Assembly: GCF_000719555.1 (NCBI RefSeq)
Contig: NZ_JOGX01000006.1
Span: 1-64,000 of the forward strand
From: Streptomyces sp. NRRL F-5727
GTDB lineage: Bacteria > Actinomycetota > Actinomycetes > Streptomycetales > Streptomycetaceae
DNA length: 64,000 nt
Direction: 5' to 3'
Under the pieces are notes generated by a model. That model made no database searches and was not told the DNA's origin. It saw nothing but the letters and a program-made list of their open reading frames with translations. Shown here one piece after another: positions 14,581 to 23,190 of the stretch. Position 1 is the first letter of the stretch; every line of letters begins with the position of its first letter. A program made the translations under genes and the position numbers.

Positions 14581-16501
14581 CGCCGTCCCCTCCCTCACCG
14601 GTGACCCGGCAGACGGGCAGCAGCGTGCGCAGCCGCTGGATCATCACATGGCAGTAGCCGGCGTTCTGCTCCATCGTGCGCCGGCGCGGGACCGGCATCT
14701 TGCCGTACGCCGGGTGCTCGAAGTGCAGCCCCTCGGCCGGGCCCGCCCCGGCCGGCAGCAGCCCGAGCTCCGCCGGCAGCTCCCGGCCCGCCTCCGGCAG
14801 GGCGATCGTCAGCGAGGTGTCGGTGACCTCCACCACCCGCGCCTCGCTGAGCGGGACACCGGGTGCCCGCACCGCCTCGCGGTAGATGTACGGCCGCGCG
14901 ACCAGGTCCAGGTCGAGGGCGAGCCGCGCCTTCGGGTCCGACCACCAAGGCTGGCTCCGGGCGAAGTCGACCAGCAGCCGGTCGAACTCCTCCCGGTGCG
15001 AGTGCAGCACCAGATGGGCCGCCTTGCCGATGTTCAGCAGGTCGTAGTGGTCGTCCGTCGACACCGATTCGGCCACGAACCGGCTCAGCCCGTTCTCCGA
15101 GCGCTGCCAGTGCTCGGTCGCCGCCGAGAAGAAGTCCTCGTACGACTGGGTGCCCGACCGGTCGAGATGGCGTGCCAGCCAGTAGGCGCCCCGGGCGTTG
15201 TAGAGGCTCTGCACCAGGTAGTAGAACCAGGTCCCCGCCGCGCACTCCTCGCGGGTCACCCACTTGGTGGCCACCACCACGTCCGCCTCGGCGACCGGGT
15301 CGGGGGCCCGCTCCGTCTCGATGCCGAGGATCTCCCGCTGGTCGTACAGCGCCGTGTTGTGCAGCAGGAGCTGGGGGTAGACCGTGAGGGTGTCGGCCTC
15401 CAGCCGGCACAGCCGGGCCACGCCCTCCCTGAAGGTCTCCAGGGTCTCGCCGGGCAGCGGCCAGATCAGCTCGATGAAGGAGCTGATGCCCTTCGCGTTC
15501 AGCTTCGCCTGGAGGTCGGTGTACGTGGACTCGCGGATGTTCTTCCGGTCGATGAGCTCCAGCGCCTCGGAGTTCACCGTCTGCAGCGAGATCGGCTGAC
15601 TGGTCACCAGACCGCCGCCGACCAGGATCTCGGTGATCTCCGCGACCCGCTCGGGGCGGTTCTTCGCCGCCGCGATCACCAGCGACGTGGGGAAGCCGAA
15701 CTCCTCCTTGCAGCGCACGATGTGGCGGCTCAGCTCCACGTCCCGCGGCGAGAGCCCCCAGTTGGCGTCCGCGATGAAGACGCTCGACACCCCGTGCTCG
15801 GCGATCCACCGGATGTCGCCGAGGACCCGCTCCTCCTCGAACTTGTTCACCTTGGAGTTGGTGGCCGCGCCCCAGAAGCAGAAGCCGCAGTGGAAGGGGC
15901 ACCCGCGGTTGGTCTCCAGGACGGTGAAGGTGTACTCGCCGCCGTCGAAGAGGCCGGTCGTGAACGGCGACGGCACGTCGTCCAGGGTCTTCATCCGGGG
16001 CGGCTTGTCGTTGGTGACGAGCTCCCCGTCCGGAGCGCGGTAGCTCACCCCGGACACCTCGGCGAGATCCGGTTCCGGGAGCAGGATCTGGCGGAGGAAC
16101 TCGTAGAACGGCTGCTCGCCCTCGCCGTTGCAGACGACGACGCGGCGCGCCCCGGCCGGGATGTACTGCTCGCCGTGGTTGATGACCTGGGCGCCGCCCA
16201 GGATGAACCAGGCGTCCGGGCGGTGCTCCAGGAGTCCGGCGAGCAGCCGGCGCACCAGGCCGGCGTTCCAGATGTAGCAGCTGAACGCGTACACGTCGCT
16301 GTCGGACGCCAGCAGGTCGGCGAGGAGCGCGTCCGGGTCCTCGGACAGCCCGCGCGCGAAGAAGGAGAAGTCGCACGCCTCGGCGACGGCACGGTCCTGG
16401 GCCGCGTACGCCTGGAGGTATCCGGAGACGAGGGGGACCGTGTTCTCGTAGACCGACAGCTCGACGAACGTCACCTTGGCTGTACGGGTGGCGGTGTTCA
16501 C
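14570..16501 (-). CDS. cobalamin-binding radical SAM enzyme
   Basis: A 643-residue B12-dependent radical SAM protein. Residues ~10-150 form an N-terminal Rossmann-like cobalamin domain (DVYAFSCYIWNAGLVRRLL, WFILGGAQVINHG). The cluster motif CPFHCGFC gives Cys201, Cys205 and Cys208, and the following strand SVFIADANWGLSPRD is typical of the class. A ~200-residue C-terminal extension (from about 440) has no recognised match. Such enzymes mostly methylate unactivated carbon or phosphorus, with some ring rearrangements. The start GTG 16501 overlaps the A-PCP stop (GTGA) with GGAGGA upstream, so it is co-translated with the adenylation protein. Methylation of a PCP-bound or free amino acid is the likely role, inferred. 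Confidence 0.88.
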   Translation of the reverse strand: MNTATRTAKVTFVELSVYENTVPLVSGYLQAYAAQDRAVAEACDFSFFARGLSEDPDALLADLLASDSDVYAFSCYIWNAGLVRRLLAGLLEHRPDAWFILGGAQVINHGEQYIPAGARRVVVCNGEGEQPFYEFLRQILLPEPDLAEVSGVSYRAPDGELVTNDKPPRMKTLDDVPSPFTTGLFDGGEYTFTVLETNRGCPFHCGFCFWGAATNSKVNKFEEERVLGDIRWIAEHGVSSVFIADANWGLSPRDVELSRHIVRCKEEFGFPTSLVIAAAKNRPERVAEITEILVGGGLVTSQPISLQTVNSEALELIDRKNIRESTYTDLQAKLNAKGISSFIELIWPLPGETLETFREGVARLCRLEADTLTVYPQLLLHNTALYDQREILGIETERAPDPVAEADVVVATKWVTREECAAGTWFYYLVQSLYNARGAYWLARHLDRSGTQSYEDFFSAATEHWQRSENGLSRFVAESVSTDDHYDLLNIGKAAHLVLHSHREEFDRLLVDFARSQPWWSDPKARLALDLDLVARPYIYREAVRAPGVPLSEARVVEVTDTSLTIALPEAGRELPAELGLLPAGAGPAEGLHFEHPAYGKMPVPRRRTMEQNAGYCHVMIQRLRTLLPVCRVTGEGGDGGAA

Positions 16502-18345
16502 CGGGGGGAATCCTCCGCGGAAGCAGGTGTGCCCTGTGCGCCAGGCCGTGCCGGGGAGAGGGCACGGGCCAGGTCGGACAGGACGGGGTGGGTGTACACG
16601 TCCTCGGCGTCGATCTTCAGGCCCTCACGGCGGGCCTTGCCGACGAGCCGGATGAGCCGCAGCGAGTCGCCGCCGATCTCGAAGAAGTCGTCGTCGGGGG
16701 CGACCGACGGCACGCCGAGCACCTCGGCCCAGAGCGTGGCGAGCAGCGACAGCGGACCGGCCTCGGGCCGCTCGGCCCGCTCGGCGCCGGTGCTCACCGG
16801 CCGTGCGGCGAGCGCCGCGCGGTCCACCTTGCCCCGGGAGGTCAGCGGGAACGCGGCCACGGGGGTGACCAGGGCCGGTACCAGGTAGTCGGGCAGCCGG
16901 TCCGCCAGCCGGGCGCGGATCTCCCGCGGGTCCGCGGCGGCGTCGCGCAGGACGGCGTACGCGATCAGCCGGGGCTCCGACCCGGTCGTGGCGACCACCA
17001 CGGCCGAGTCGACCGCCTCGTCGGCGCGCAGCGCCGCCTCGACCTCGGCGGGTTCGACGCGGAAGCCGCGGATCTGCACCTGGTCGTCCTCGCGGCCCAG
17101 GTAGTGGAGCCGGCCGTCGGGGTCGCGGACGACCCGGTCGCCGGTGTCGTACAGGCGCCCGCCGGGAGCCGCGGCCCAGGGGTCGGGCGTGAAGCGGGAG
17201 GCGTCCTCGTCGTCCAGACAGCCGAGGGCCACCCCCACGCCGCCGAGATGGAGCCGTCCGGGCTCGCCGTCGGCGACGGGTGCTCCCGCGGCGTCCAGGA
17301 CGTGCGCGGTGACCCCCGGGAGCGGCCTGCCGATGGACGGCGGACCGGGGTGCGGCTCCGGTTCGACGAGGCCGACGGTGGCGACGACGGTGTTCTCCGT
17401 CGGGCCGTAGTTGTTGTGCACCCGGAAGGGCAGCGAGGCCGGCGGCCGGCGGGTCAGCCGGTCGCCGCCGACCAGGAGGTCCCGCAGCGCGCAGCCCTCC
17501 TCCGCACGGGGCCACTCCAGGGCGAGGAGCTGTTCCGCCAGGGCGGTGGGGGCGAACGCGACGGTGATCCCCTCGGCGCGGAACCAGTCCCGCAGGCGTT
17601 CGGGATCGGTGATCGCCTCGGACGGCACGATGTGCAGGGAGGCGCCGGCCGCCAGCGCCGTCCAGGTCTCCAGGACGAACGCGTCGAACGTGGGCCGGGC
17701 GAGCTGGGTCGTCCGGTCGCCGGGCCCGACCCGGTAGCGCTCCCGGTACCAGTCGACGAGGTTGCGCAGACCGCGGTGGCCGATCAGCACGCCCTTGGGG
17801 CGGCCGGACGATCCCGAGGTGAAGTTCACATAGGCGAGCGAGTCGTCCTCGTCCGCGGGGGAGTCGGGGCCGTCCGGCGTCCCCACGGCGGCGGGCGGGG
17901 CGGCGTCGGAGCCGACGACGTCACGGAACGCCTCGACGTCCACGGGGTCGTACGTCTCCAGGCCCAGCCGCCGCACGTGCTCCGGCCGGCTCACCAGGGC
18001 CGTCGCCGAGCTCCGCGCCAGCAGCTCCCGTACCCGCCCGGGCGGCTGGTCCGGGTCGAGGAGCAGATACGCGGCACCCGCCGCGAGCACCCCGGCGCAG
18101 GCCGTCACGGTGTCGGCGGAGCGCTCCAGGCAGACCGCGACGACGTCCCCCCGCGCCACCCGGGCGGAGCGCAGTCGGTCCGCGAGCGCGGCCGACCGGG
18201 CCCACAGGTCGGCGTAGCTCACGGCGCCGGTCGCGTCCTGGACCGCCACGTGCCCGGGGCGCCGGGTCGCGTGCTCGGCCAGCATCCGGACCAGGGGCGG
18301 AAGTCCGAGGGGTGGAGTGGCTGCTTCCGGGACCGCTTCGAGCAC
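16498..18345 (-). CDS. free-standing NRPS adenylation-PCP didomain (Leu-like code)
   Basis: A 615-residue A-PCP didomain that activates an amino acid as the adenylate and loads it on its own carrier. Core motifs: FTSGSSGRPKGVLIGHRG (A3), NNYGPTENT (A5), YDTGDRV (A7), LGREDDQVQIRGFRVEP (A8), SRGKVDRAAL (A10). The PCP contains FFEIGGDSLRLI with the phosphopantetheine Ser561. My manual alignment to PheA gives pocket residues D-A-L-F-L-G-N-V-V, one change from a known leucine code (DAWFLGNVV), so a bulky aliphatic or cyclohexyl-type residue is likely. GTG 18345 follows AGGAGG by 7 bases; the upstream TTG/GTG options lack this. There is no condensation or thioesterase domain. Confidence 0.9.
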   Translation of the reverse strand: MLEAVPEAATPPLGLPPLVRMLAEHATRRPGHVAVQDATGAVSYADLWARSAALADRLRSARVARGDVVAVCLERSADTVTACAGVLAAGAAYLLLDPDQPPGRVRELLARSSATALVSRPEHVRRLGLETYDPVDVEAFRDVVGSDAAPPAAVGTPDGPDSPADEDDSLAYVNFTSGSSGRPKGVLIGHRGLRNLVDWYRERYRVGPGDRTTQLARPTFDAFVLETWTALAAGASLHIVPSEAITDPERLRDWFRAEGITVAFAPTALAEQLLALEWPRAEEGCALRDLLVGGDRLTRRPPASLPFRVHNNYGPTENTVVATVGLVEPEPHPGPPSIGRPLPGVTAHVLDAAGAPVADGEPGRLHLGGVGVALGCLDDEDASRFTPDPWAAAPGGRLYDTGDRVVRDPDGRLHYLGREDDQVQIRGFRVEPAEVEAALRADEAVDSAVVVATTGSEPRLIAYAVLRDAAADPREIRARLADRLPDYLVPALVTPVAAFPLTSRGKVDRAALAARPVSTGAERAERPEAGPLSLLATLWAEVLGVPSVAPDDDFFEIGGDSLRLIRLVGKARREGLKIDAEDVYTHPVLSDLARALSPARPGAQGTPASAEDSPR

Positions 18346-18481
18346 TCCACTGCCTCCTGACAGCTGCGCGGGCCGACGCCCGCTGTGATGGGTGGGGTGA
18401 GGGGGCGCGGCTCCGGCCTCGTGGGCGTCGGAGCGCCGCACCGTCAAGTCTGGTGACGGGGCGTCGGCGGTGCCATGGGAC

Positions 18482-19840
18482 TCAGGTCCCTGCCGCCCCG
18501 CCGCCGGGGGGAGTCGGGCGCGCGCGGTCGCCCCGGCCGGGACCTTGGTCCCGGCCGGCCAGGGCGCGGCGCGCCCCGTACACGCAGGCTCCGAGCGCGA
18601 GCCACACCAGACCGGCGGTGGCCCCGCGCGGCCCGGTCGCCGCCAGCATGCCGACGACGGCGAGGAAGGCGAGCGGCAGCAGCACCCGGGGCGCGGGGGT
18701 GCGGAACGCGGGCGCGGGGGCCGTCGGATCGCGTCTCAGCCGCACCAGCGCGAGGAGCGGCGGCAGGAAGTGCAGGACGTACAGGAATCCGCCGGCCGTC
18801 GCCGCCAGCGAGACGCTGCCGGTGAGGGCGACGGCGGCGAGCAGCGCGCCGTCGACGGCGACCGCCGCGCGCGGTGCGCCGGAGCGCGGCCCGACGGCCG
18901 CGAGGCGGCGGGGCAGCAGCCCGTCCCGCGCCATGGCGAACAGGGCCCTGGAGGTCACCATGAGGAGGGCGTTGCCGGCCGCCGCGAGGGTGAGCAGGGC
19001 GCAGCCGAGCATCGTCCACCGGGCCGGCTCGCCGCCGAAGCCGCGGGCCACGTCCGCCAGCGGTGAGGCCGAGGACCCGAGCACCCGGGTCGGGGTGGTG
19101 CCGAAGGCGACCAGGGCGACCAGGAGGTACAGCGCGAGCACGACGGCGAGGGTCAGCAGGATCGCCAGCGGCAGATTGCGCTCCGGGCGCCGGATCTCCT
19201 CGCCCGCCGCGGCCACCATGTCGAAGCCGCCGAAGGCCAGGAAGACCACCGGGGTGGCCAGCAGGATCCCGGACACGCCCTGGGGGGCGAACGGCGTGAG
19301 GGTCGCGGTGCCGACCTCGCCGAGTCCCCACAGGGCGAAGGCCGTGAAGCCGCCGACCGCCACGAGCAGCACCCCTGTCTGGGCCCATCCGGCGAGGCGG
19401 GCGCCGAGCAGGTTGATCCCCGTGCACAGCGCCACCAGGCCGACCGCGCCGAGGGGCGCGGGCAGTCCCGTGGCGGCGTGCAGGTATTCGCCGAAGCCGA
19501 TGGTGATGTAGCCCGAGGCGATCAGATAGCCGCCCCAGTAGATCCAGCCCATGGCGAATCCCCAGCGTTCGCCGAGGACTTCGCGCGCGAAGGCGTAGCC
19601 GCCGCCGGCCACGGGCAGCCGGCAGGCCAGTTCGGCGTACGGGAGGGCGATCAGCACGGAGACGGCGGCCGCCAGGACGAAGGCGACGAGCGCGGCGGGG
19701 CCCGCGGTGTCCGCGGCGACCTTGACCAGGGTGAAGATGCCGCCGCCGACGGTGCCCCCGATGCCGATCGCGAGGGCCTCCCGCAGTCCCAGTGTGCGCC
19801 GCAGCCGTGTCACGGGAGCCTCAGCCGGTGTGCGGTCCAC
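18482..19840 (-). CDS. APC-family amino acid permease
   Basis: An integral membrane protein of 452 residues with about 12 hydrophobic segments and the APC-superfamily first helix AIGIGGTVGGGIFTL, plus FLAFGGFDMVAAAGEEIRRPERNLP, the conserved loop of amino-acid permeases. It probably moves an amino acid across the membrane by proton symport or exchange. It lies between the two A-PCP genes in the minus-strand operon; its GTG 19840 overlaps the upstream A-PCP gene by 20 bases (a GTG at 19813 is an alternative). It could import a precursor or export the product; the direction is not visible. A 136-base gap follows before the next A-PCP. Confidence 0.9.
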   Translation of the reverse strand: MDRTPAEAPVTRLRRTLGLREALAIGIGGTVGGGIFTLVKVAADTAGPAALVAFVLAAAVSVLIALPYAELACRLPVAGGGYAFAREVLGERWGFAMGWIYWGGYLIASGYITIGFGEYLHAATGLPAPLGAVGLVALCTGINLLGARLAGWAQTGVLLVAVGGFTAFALWGLGEVGTATLTPFAPQGVSGILLATPVVFLAFGGFDMVAAAGEEIRRPERNLPLAILLTLAVVLALYLLVALVAFGTTPTRVLGSSASPLADVARGFGGEPARWTMLGCALLTLAAAGNALLMVTSRALFAMARDGLLPRRLAAVGPRSGAPRAAVAVDGALLAAVALTGSVSLAATAGGFLYVLHFLPPLLALVRLRRDPTAPAPAFRTPAPRVLLPLAFLAVVGMLAATGPRGATAGLVWLALGACVYGARRALAGRDQGPGRGDRARPTPPGGGAAGT

Positions 19841-21650
19841 GCCCCGGGCCCGGGCCGTCGGCGAGCCTCTTCTCCAGCTCCGCGCACAGGTCGCCGAGCA
19901 CGGGACGGGTGAGGACGAGCGTCAGGGTCAGCGGCAGCCCGTGGTCCTCGGCGCGCATCACCGCCTTCACCGCGAGCAGGGAGTCTCCGCCGAGCTGGAA
20001 GAAGTCGTCGTCGCGCGAGACCTGCGCCACGCCGAGCAGCTCGCTCCAGACCTCGGCCATGGCGGACTCGACCCACGAGGCGGGCTCGTTGTGCTCCCCG
20101 TCCGGCGTGGCCGGCGCGTGGCCGAGGCGGACCAGGGCCTCCCGGTCCACCTTGCCGTGCAGCCCCCGGGGCAGGACGTCGTGCTCGACGTAGCCGCCGG
20201 GCCGCATGTACTCCGGGAGGAGCCGGGCGAGGTGCGCGGCCAGGGAGGCGCGCCGGCCGGGCTCGCCGAGCGGGCCGGCCGGGACGAGGTGGGCGACCAG
20301 ACGCTCGGCGCCGGAGTCCTCCCGGACCAGGACCACGCAGGCGTCCCGTACGTCCGGATGGCTGTTGACGGCCGCTTCCACCTCGCCCAGTTCCACCCGG
20401 TGGCCGCGGACCTTCACCTGGTCGTCGAAGCGCCCCAGGTACTCGATGAGGCCGTCGGCGCGCATGCGGCCGCGGTCCCCGGTCGCGTACATCCGGGCGC
20501 CGGGCTCGTCCGCGTACGGGTCGGGCAGGAAGCGCAGGCTCGTCGCGCCGGGGCGGCCCAGATAGCCGCGGGTGACGGCCACGCCTCCCGTGTGGATCTG
20601 GCCTTCGCCGCCCGGGCCGACCTCGCGGCCGTGTTCGTCGAGCAGCCGCAGCGTGACGCCGTCGAGCGGAGTGCCGAGCGGCGGGTTGGTCTCGTCGTCG
20701 GGGATGGGGCCCATGGCGTGGGCGCTGACGCAGGTCGTGGCCTCCGAGGGGCCGTACCCGTTGATGAGCAGGTGGTCCGCGCCGCGTGCGGCGTGCCGGG
20801 CGGTGAAGGCGCGGGCCCGGTCCATGGACATGACGCTGCCCCCGACGATCAGGCGGCGCACGCTGTCGAAGGCGTCGGGGCGGGCGTCCCACAGCACGTG
20901 GAAGAGCGTGGTCGTGATCAGCGCGGTGGTGATCCGCTCCCGGACCAGCAGGTCGGGCAGCTCCTCGATGGCCTGGTACGAGGGGGCGGCGACGACCAGC
21001 CGCCCGCCGGAGGCGAGGGCTCCCCAGATCTCGAAGGCGGCCACGTCGAAGGCGAGCGGGGCGAGTTGGAGGAAGGACTCGCCGGGGCCGAAGTCGACGT
21101 AGGTCTGCCGCGGGTCGACGAGGTTGACGGCGCCGCGGTGCGTCACGCCCACGCCCTTGGGGGTGCCGGTGCTGCCCGAGGTGTAGACGACGTACGCCAG
21201 GTTGTCGGGGTGCGGGCGCGGCGCCGCGGACGCGGCGGACGGCCCGGCGGGCTCGGCGGGCTCGTCCTCGACGAGCAGGGTGCGTACCGGGTCGGTGAAA
21301 GGGGTGTCCGGTCCGTCGGCGCTGCTCAGCACGAGTCGCACCGCGCACTGCCCGGCCATCAGCGTCAGCCGGGCCTCGGGGTAGTCCAGCGGCAGCGGCA
21401 GATACGCGGCCCCCGCCTCCACCACGGCCAGCATCGAGACCACGGCCTCGATGCCCCGGTCCAGGTGGACTCCGATGATCTGCTCGGGGCCCGCGCCGAG
21501 CGAGCGCAGCCACGCGGCGCGCCGCTCCACCCGCCGGCGCAGCTCGGCGTAGGTGAGGGTCCGGTCCCCGCAGGTGACCGACGGCGCGTCGGGGTGGGCC
21601 GCGGCCACCGCCGCGAACCGCTCGTGCAGCAGCGGGCTGTCTGTCGTCAT
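19821..21650 (-). CDS. free-standing NRPS adenylation-PCP didomain
   Basis: A 609-residue A-PCP didomain. Core motifs: YTSGSTGTPKGVGVTHRG (A3), INGYGPSEATTC (A5), YATGDRGR (A7), LGRFDDQVKVRGHRVEL (A8), LHGKVDREAL (A10). The PCP shows FFQLGGDSLLAVK with phosphopantetheine Ser557. The pocket residues by eye are about D-V-F-L-I-G-G-T-C, which I cannot match to a known substrate. It is 7 bases downstream of a P450 and just after an MbtH gene, the arrangement seen where a P450 beta-hydroxylates the PCP-bound amino acid (as in novobiocin and nikkomycin pathways). No condensation domain. ATG 21650. Confidence 0.9.
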   Translation of the reverse strand: MTTDSPLLHERFAAVAAAHPDAPSVTCGDRTLTYAELRRRVERRAAWLRSLGAGPEQIIGVHLDRGIEAVVSMLAVVEAGAAYLPLPLDYPEARLTLMAGQCAVRLVLSSADGPDTPFTDPVRTLLVEDEPAEPAGPSAASAAPRPHPDNLAYVVYTSGSTGTPKGVGVTHRGAVNLVDPRQTYVDFGPGESFLQLAPLAFDVAAFEIWGALASGGRLVVAAPSYQAIEELPDLLVRERITTALITTTLFHVLWDARPDAFDSVRRLIVGGSVMSMDRARAFTARHAARGADHLLINGYGPSEATTCVSAHAMGPIPDDETNPPLGTPLDGVTLRLLDEHGREVGPGGEGQIHTGGVAVTRGYLGRPGATSLRFLPDPYADEPGARMYATGDRGRMRADGLIEYLGRFDDQVKVRGHRVELGEVEAAVNSHPDVRDACVVLVREDSGAERLVAHLVPAGPLGEPGRRASLAAHLARLLPEYMRPGGYVEHDVLPRGLHGKVDREALVRLGHAPATPDGEHNEPASWVESAMAEVWSELLGVAQVSRDDDFFQLGGDSLLAVKAVMRAEDHGLPLTLTLVLTRPVLGDLCAELEKRLADGPGPGRGPHTG

Positions 21651-21657
21651 GGGGCTC

Positions 21658-22917
21658 TCACTCCGCGTCGTCGGCGTGCTTCGGGGGCCGGGGGCGCGGG
21701 CCGACGCGCGGCACGAACCGTACCGGCAGGCTGCTCAGCCCCTGCATGAAGGTCGAGTAGACCGGGACGGCCCTCCCGGTGATCTCCCAGCCGTCGGCGT
21801 GGGTGACGAGCGCCGTCAGGAGGGCGGTCATCTCGATCCGGACCAGCCGGGCCCCCGGGCAGGTGTGCGGTCCACGCAGGAAGGCGAGGTGACGGTTGGG
21901 CGTGCGGCCCAGGTCGAGCCGCCGCGGCTCGTCGAACGTCGTCTCGTCGTCGTTGGCGGCGCTGATCCAGGCCGTGACGATGTCGCCCTCGGCGATCCGT
22001 ACGCCGCCCAGCTCCGTGTCGCGCACCGCCGTGCGGCCCACGTGCATCGGCGCCGTCGTCCAGCGCAGCAGCTCCTCGACGGCCGTGTCGAGGGCGACCT
22101 CGCCCCGGACGAGCCGGCGCCACTGGTCGGGGTGGTCGGCGAGCGCCTGGACGGTGCCGCTCATGGTGTAGCGGGTGGTCTCCTCGCCGCCGAGGAGCAG
22201 GCTGTAGCAGTTGTAGAGCAGTTCGTCCTCGGTGAGCCCGATCTCGCTCTCGGTCATCCGGACCAGCAGGCCGAGGAGGTCGTCGCCGGGCTCCCCGCGC
22301 AGGGAGCGGACCAGCCGCGCGAAGTACAGCAGGATCTCCTGGCGGGCCAGCCGGGTGGAGACGTCGTCGGTGACCGGGGTCTCCGAGGCGAGGGTGTGGC
22401 TGGCGTCCGCGTACAGCGCCTCCCGGTCCCCCTCCGGCACGCCCAGCATGTCGCAGACCGCGGCCATCGGTATCGGCCGGGCGACCTCCCGGGCGAAGTC
22501 GGCCTCGCCGCGGGCCACGGCCGCGCGGACCAGGCCGTCGATCCGCGCGACGATCCGTTCCCGGTACGGCGCGAGCGCCTGCGCGGTGAACGCCCGCATC
22601 AGCTCGCGGTGGACGCTCCGGTGCCGGGGGCCGTCCGAGACGGCGAGCATGCCGCCGCCCGCCGGGTCGCCGCCCGCGAGCAGCGTGCCCAGCGTGTTGC
22701 CCCGGACCGAGGTGAAGCGTTCGGCGGAGACGCAGACCTCCTCGACCAGCTGGTGGGGGGTCACGACCCAGAAGCCCCGGCCGTCCGGCGTGGCGTGGTG
22801 CGCGACGGGCCGGTGGCGCCGCAGGTGCCGCCAGAGCGGCCGCAGGTCCCGTTCCGCGTGCACCACCGGGTCGGTGAGGTCGGTGTCGGCGAGCTTCGGT
22901 ACGGCGGTCCGCGTCAC
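21658..22917 (-). CDS. cytochrome P450, likely acts on PCP-bound amino acid
   Basis: A bacterial class I P450 of 419 residues. The heme ligand is Cys353 in RGPHTCPGARL, the I-helix oxygen-activation motif is GGEETTRYT, and the K-helix EELLRW gives the ExxR motif. It lies between MbtH and an A-PCP gene, all overlapping or nearly so (GTG 22917 overlaps the MbtH stop by 4 bases). This order strongly resembles cassettes in which the P450 beta-hydroxylates an aminoacyl-S-PCP. The particular substrate and site are inferred. A ferredoxin and reductase partner are not encoded nearby. Confidence 0.92.
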   Translation of the reverse strand: MTRTAVPKLADTDLTDPVVHAERDLRPLWRHLRRHRPVAHHATPDGRGFWVVTPHQLVEEVCVSAERFTSVRGNTLGTLLAGGDPAGGGMLAVSDGPRHRSVHRELMRAFTAQALAPYRERIVARIDGLVRAAVARGEADFAREVARPIPMAAVCDMLGVPEGDREALYADASHTLASETPVTDDVSTRLARQEILLYFARLVRSLRGEPGDDLLGLLVRMTESEIGLTEDELLYNCYSLLLGGEETTRYTMSGTVQALADHPDQWRRLVRGEVALDTAVEELLRWTTAPMHVGRTAVRDTELGGVRIAEGDIVTAWISAANDDETTFDEPRRLDLGRTPNRHLAFLRGPHTCPGARLVRIEMTALLTALVTHADGWEITGRAVPVYSTFMQGLSSLPVRFVPRVGPRPRPPKHADDAE

Positions 22918-23132
22918 CGCCCCTCCCGGGCGGCGGCGTCGTCCGCCATGGCGCGGCGCAGCGACAGCGGACGCATGTCCGTCCACAGGGCGTCGACCCG
23001 GGCCGCGCACTCCTCAGCGGTGCCGGCGGGACCGACCGCGCGCCATCCGCGGGAGGCCGGCCAGGTGACCGGGACGGTCGCGTACTGCAGTTCGTCGTTG
23101 ACCATGACCACGTACTGCTCCCCCTGGGCCAC
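22914..23132 (-). CDS. MbtH-family adenylation-domain activator
   Basis: A 72-residue MbtH-like protein, which binds and stimulates or stabilises NRPS adenylation domains. The core has YVVMVNDELQYATVPV, the conserved Trp in WPASRGWRAVG, and the C-terminal DMRPLSLRR; the family's final invariant Trp pair is partly modified (LWTDMRP). I set the start at GTG 23132 because GGAGGGGGAC precedes it and this matches the ~70-residue family length. It is immediately upstream of the P450 and the A-PCP (19821-21650), its most likely partner, though it could also serve the second adenylation protein. Confidence 0.92.
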   Translation of the reverse strand: MAQGEQYVVMVNDELQYATVPVTWPASRGWRAVGPAGTAEECAARVDALWTDMRPLSLRRAMADDAAAREGR

Positions 23133-23190
23133 GCGGTCCCCCTCCTGGTCGGCTTGCGCGGAACGGGTCCCAGTGTGGTGACCCGGCACG

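Noticed and set aside
13426-18345. Pyrrole-2-carboxyl-PCP pathway (prolyl adenylation, PCP, flavin dehydrogenase, ornithine cyclodeaminase for proline)
   Set aside because: The adenylation pocket is Leu-like rather than the Pro-type code, and the OCD homologue lacks the Asp needed to make proline from ornithine.
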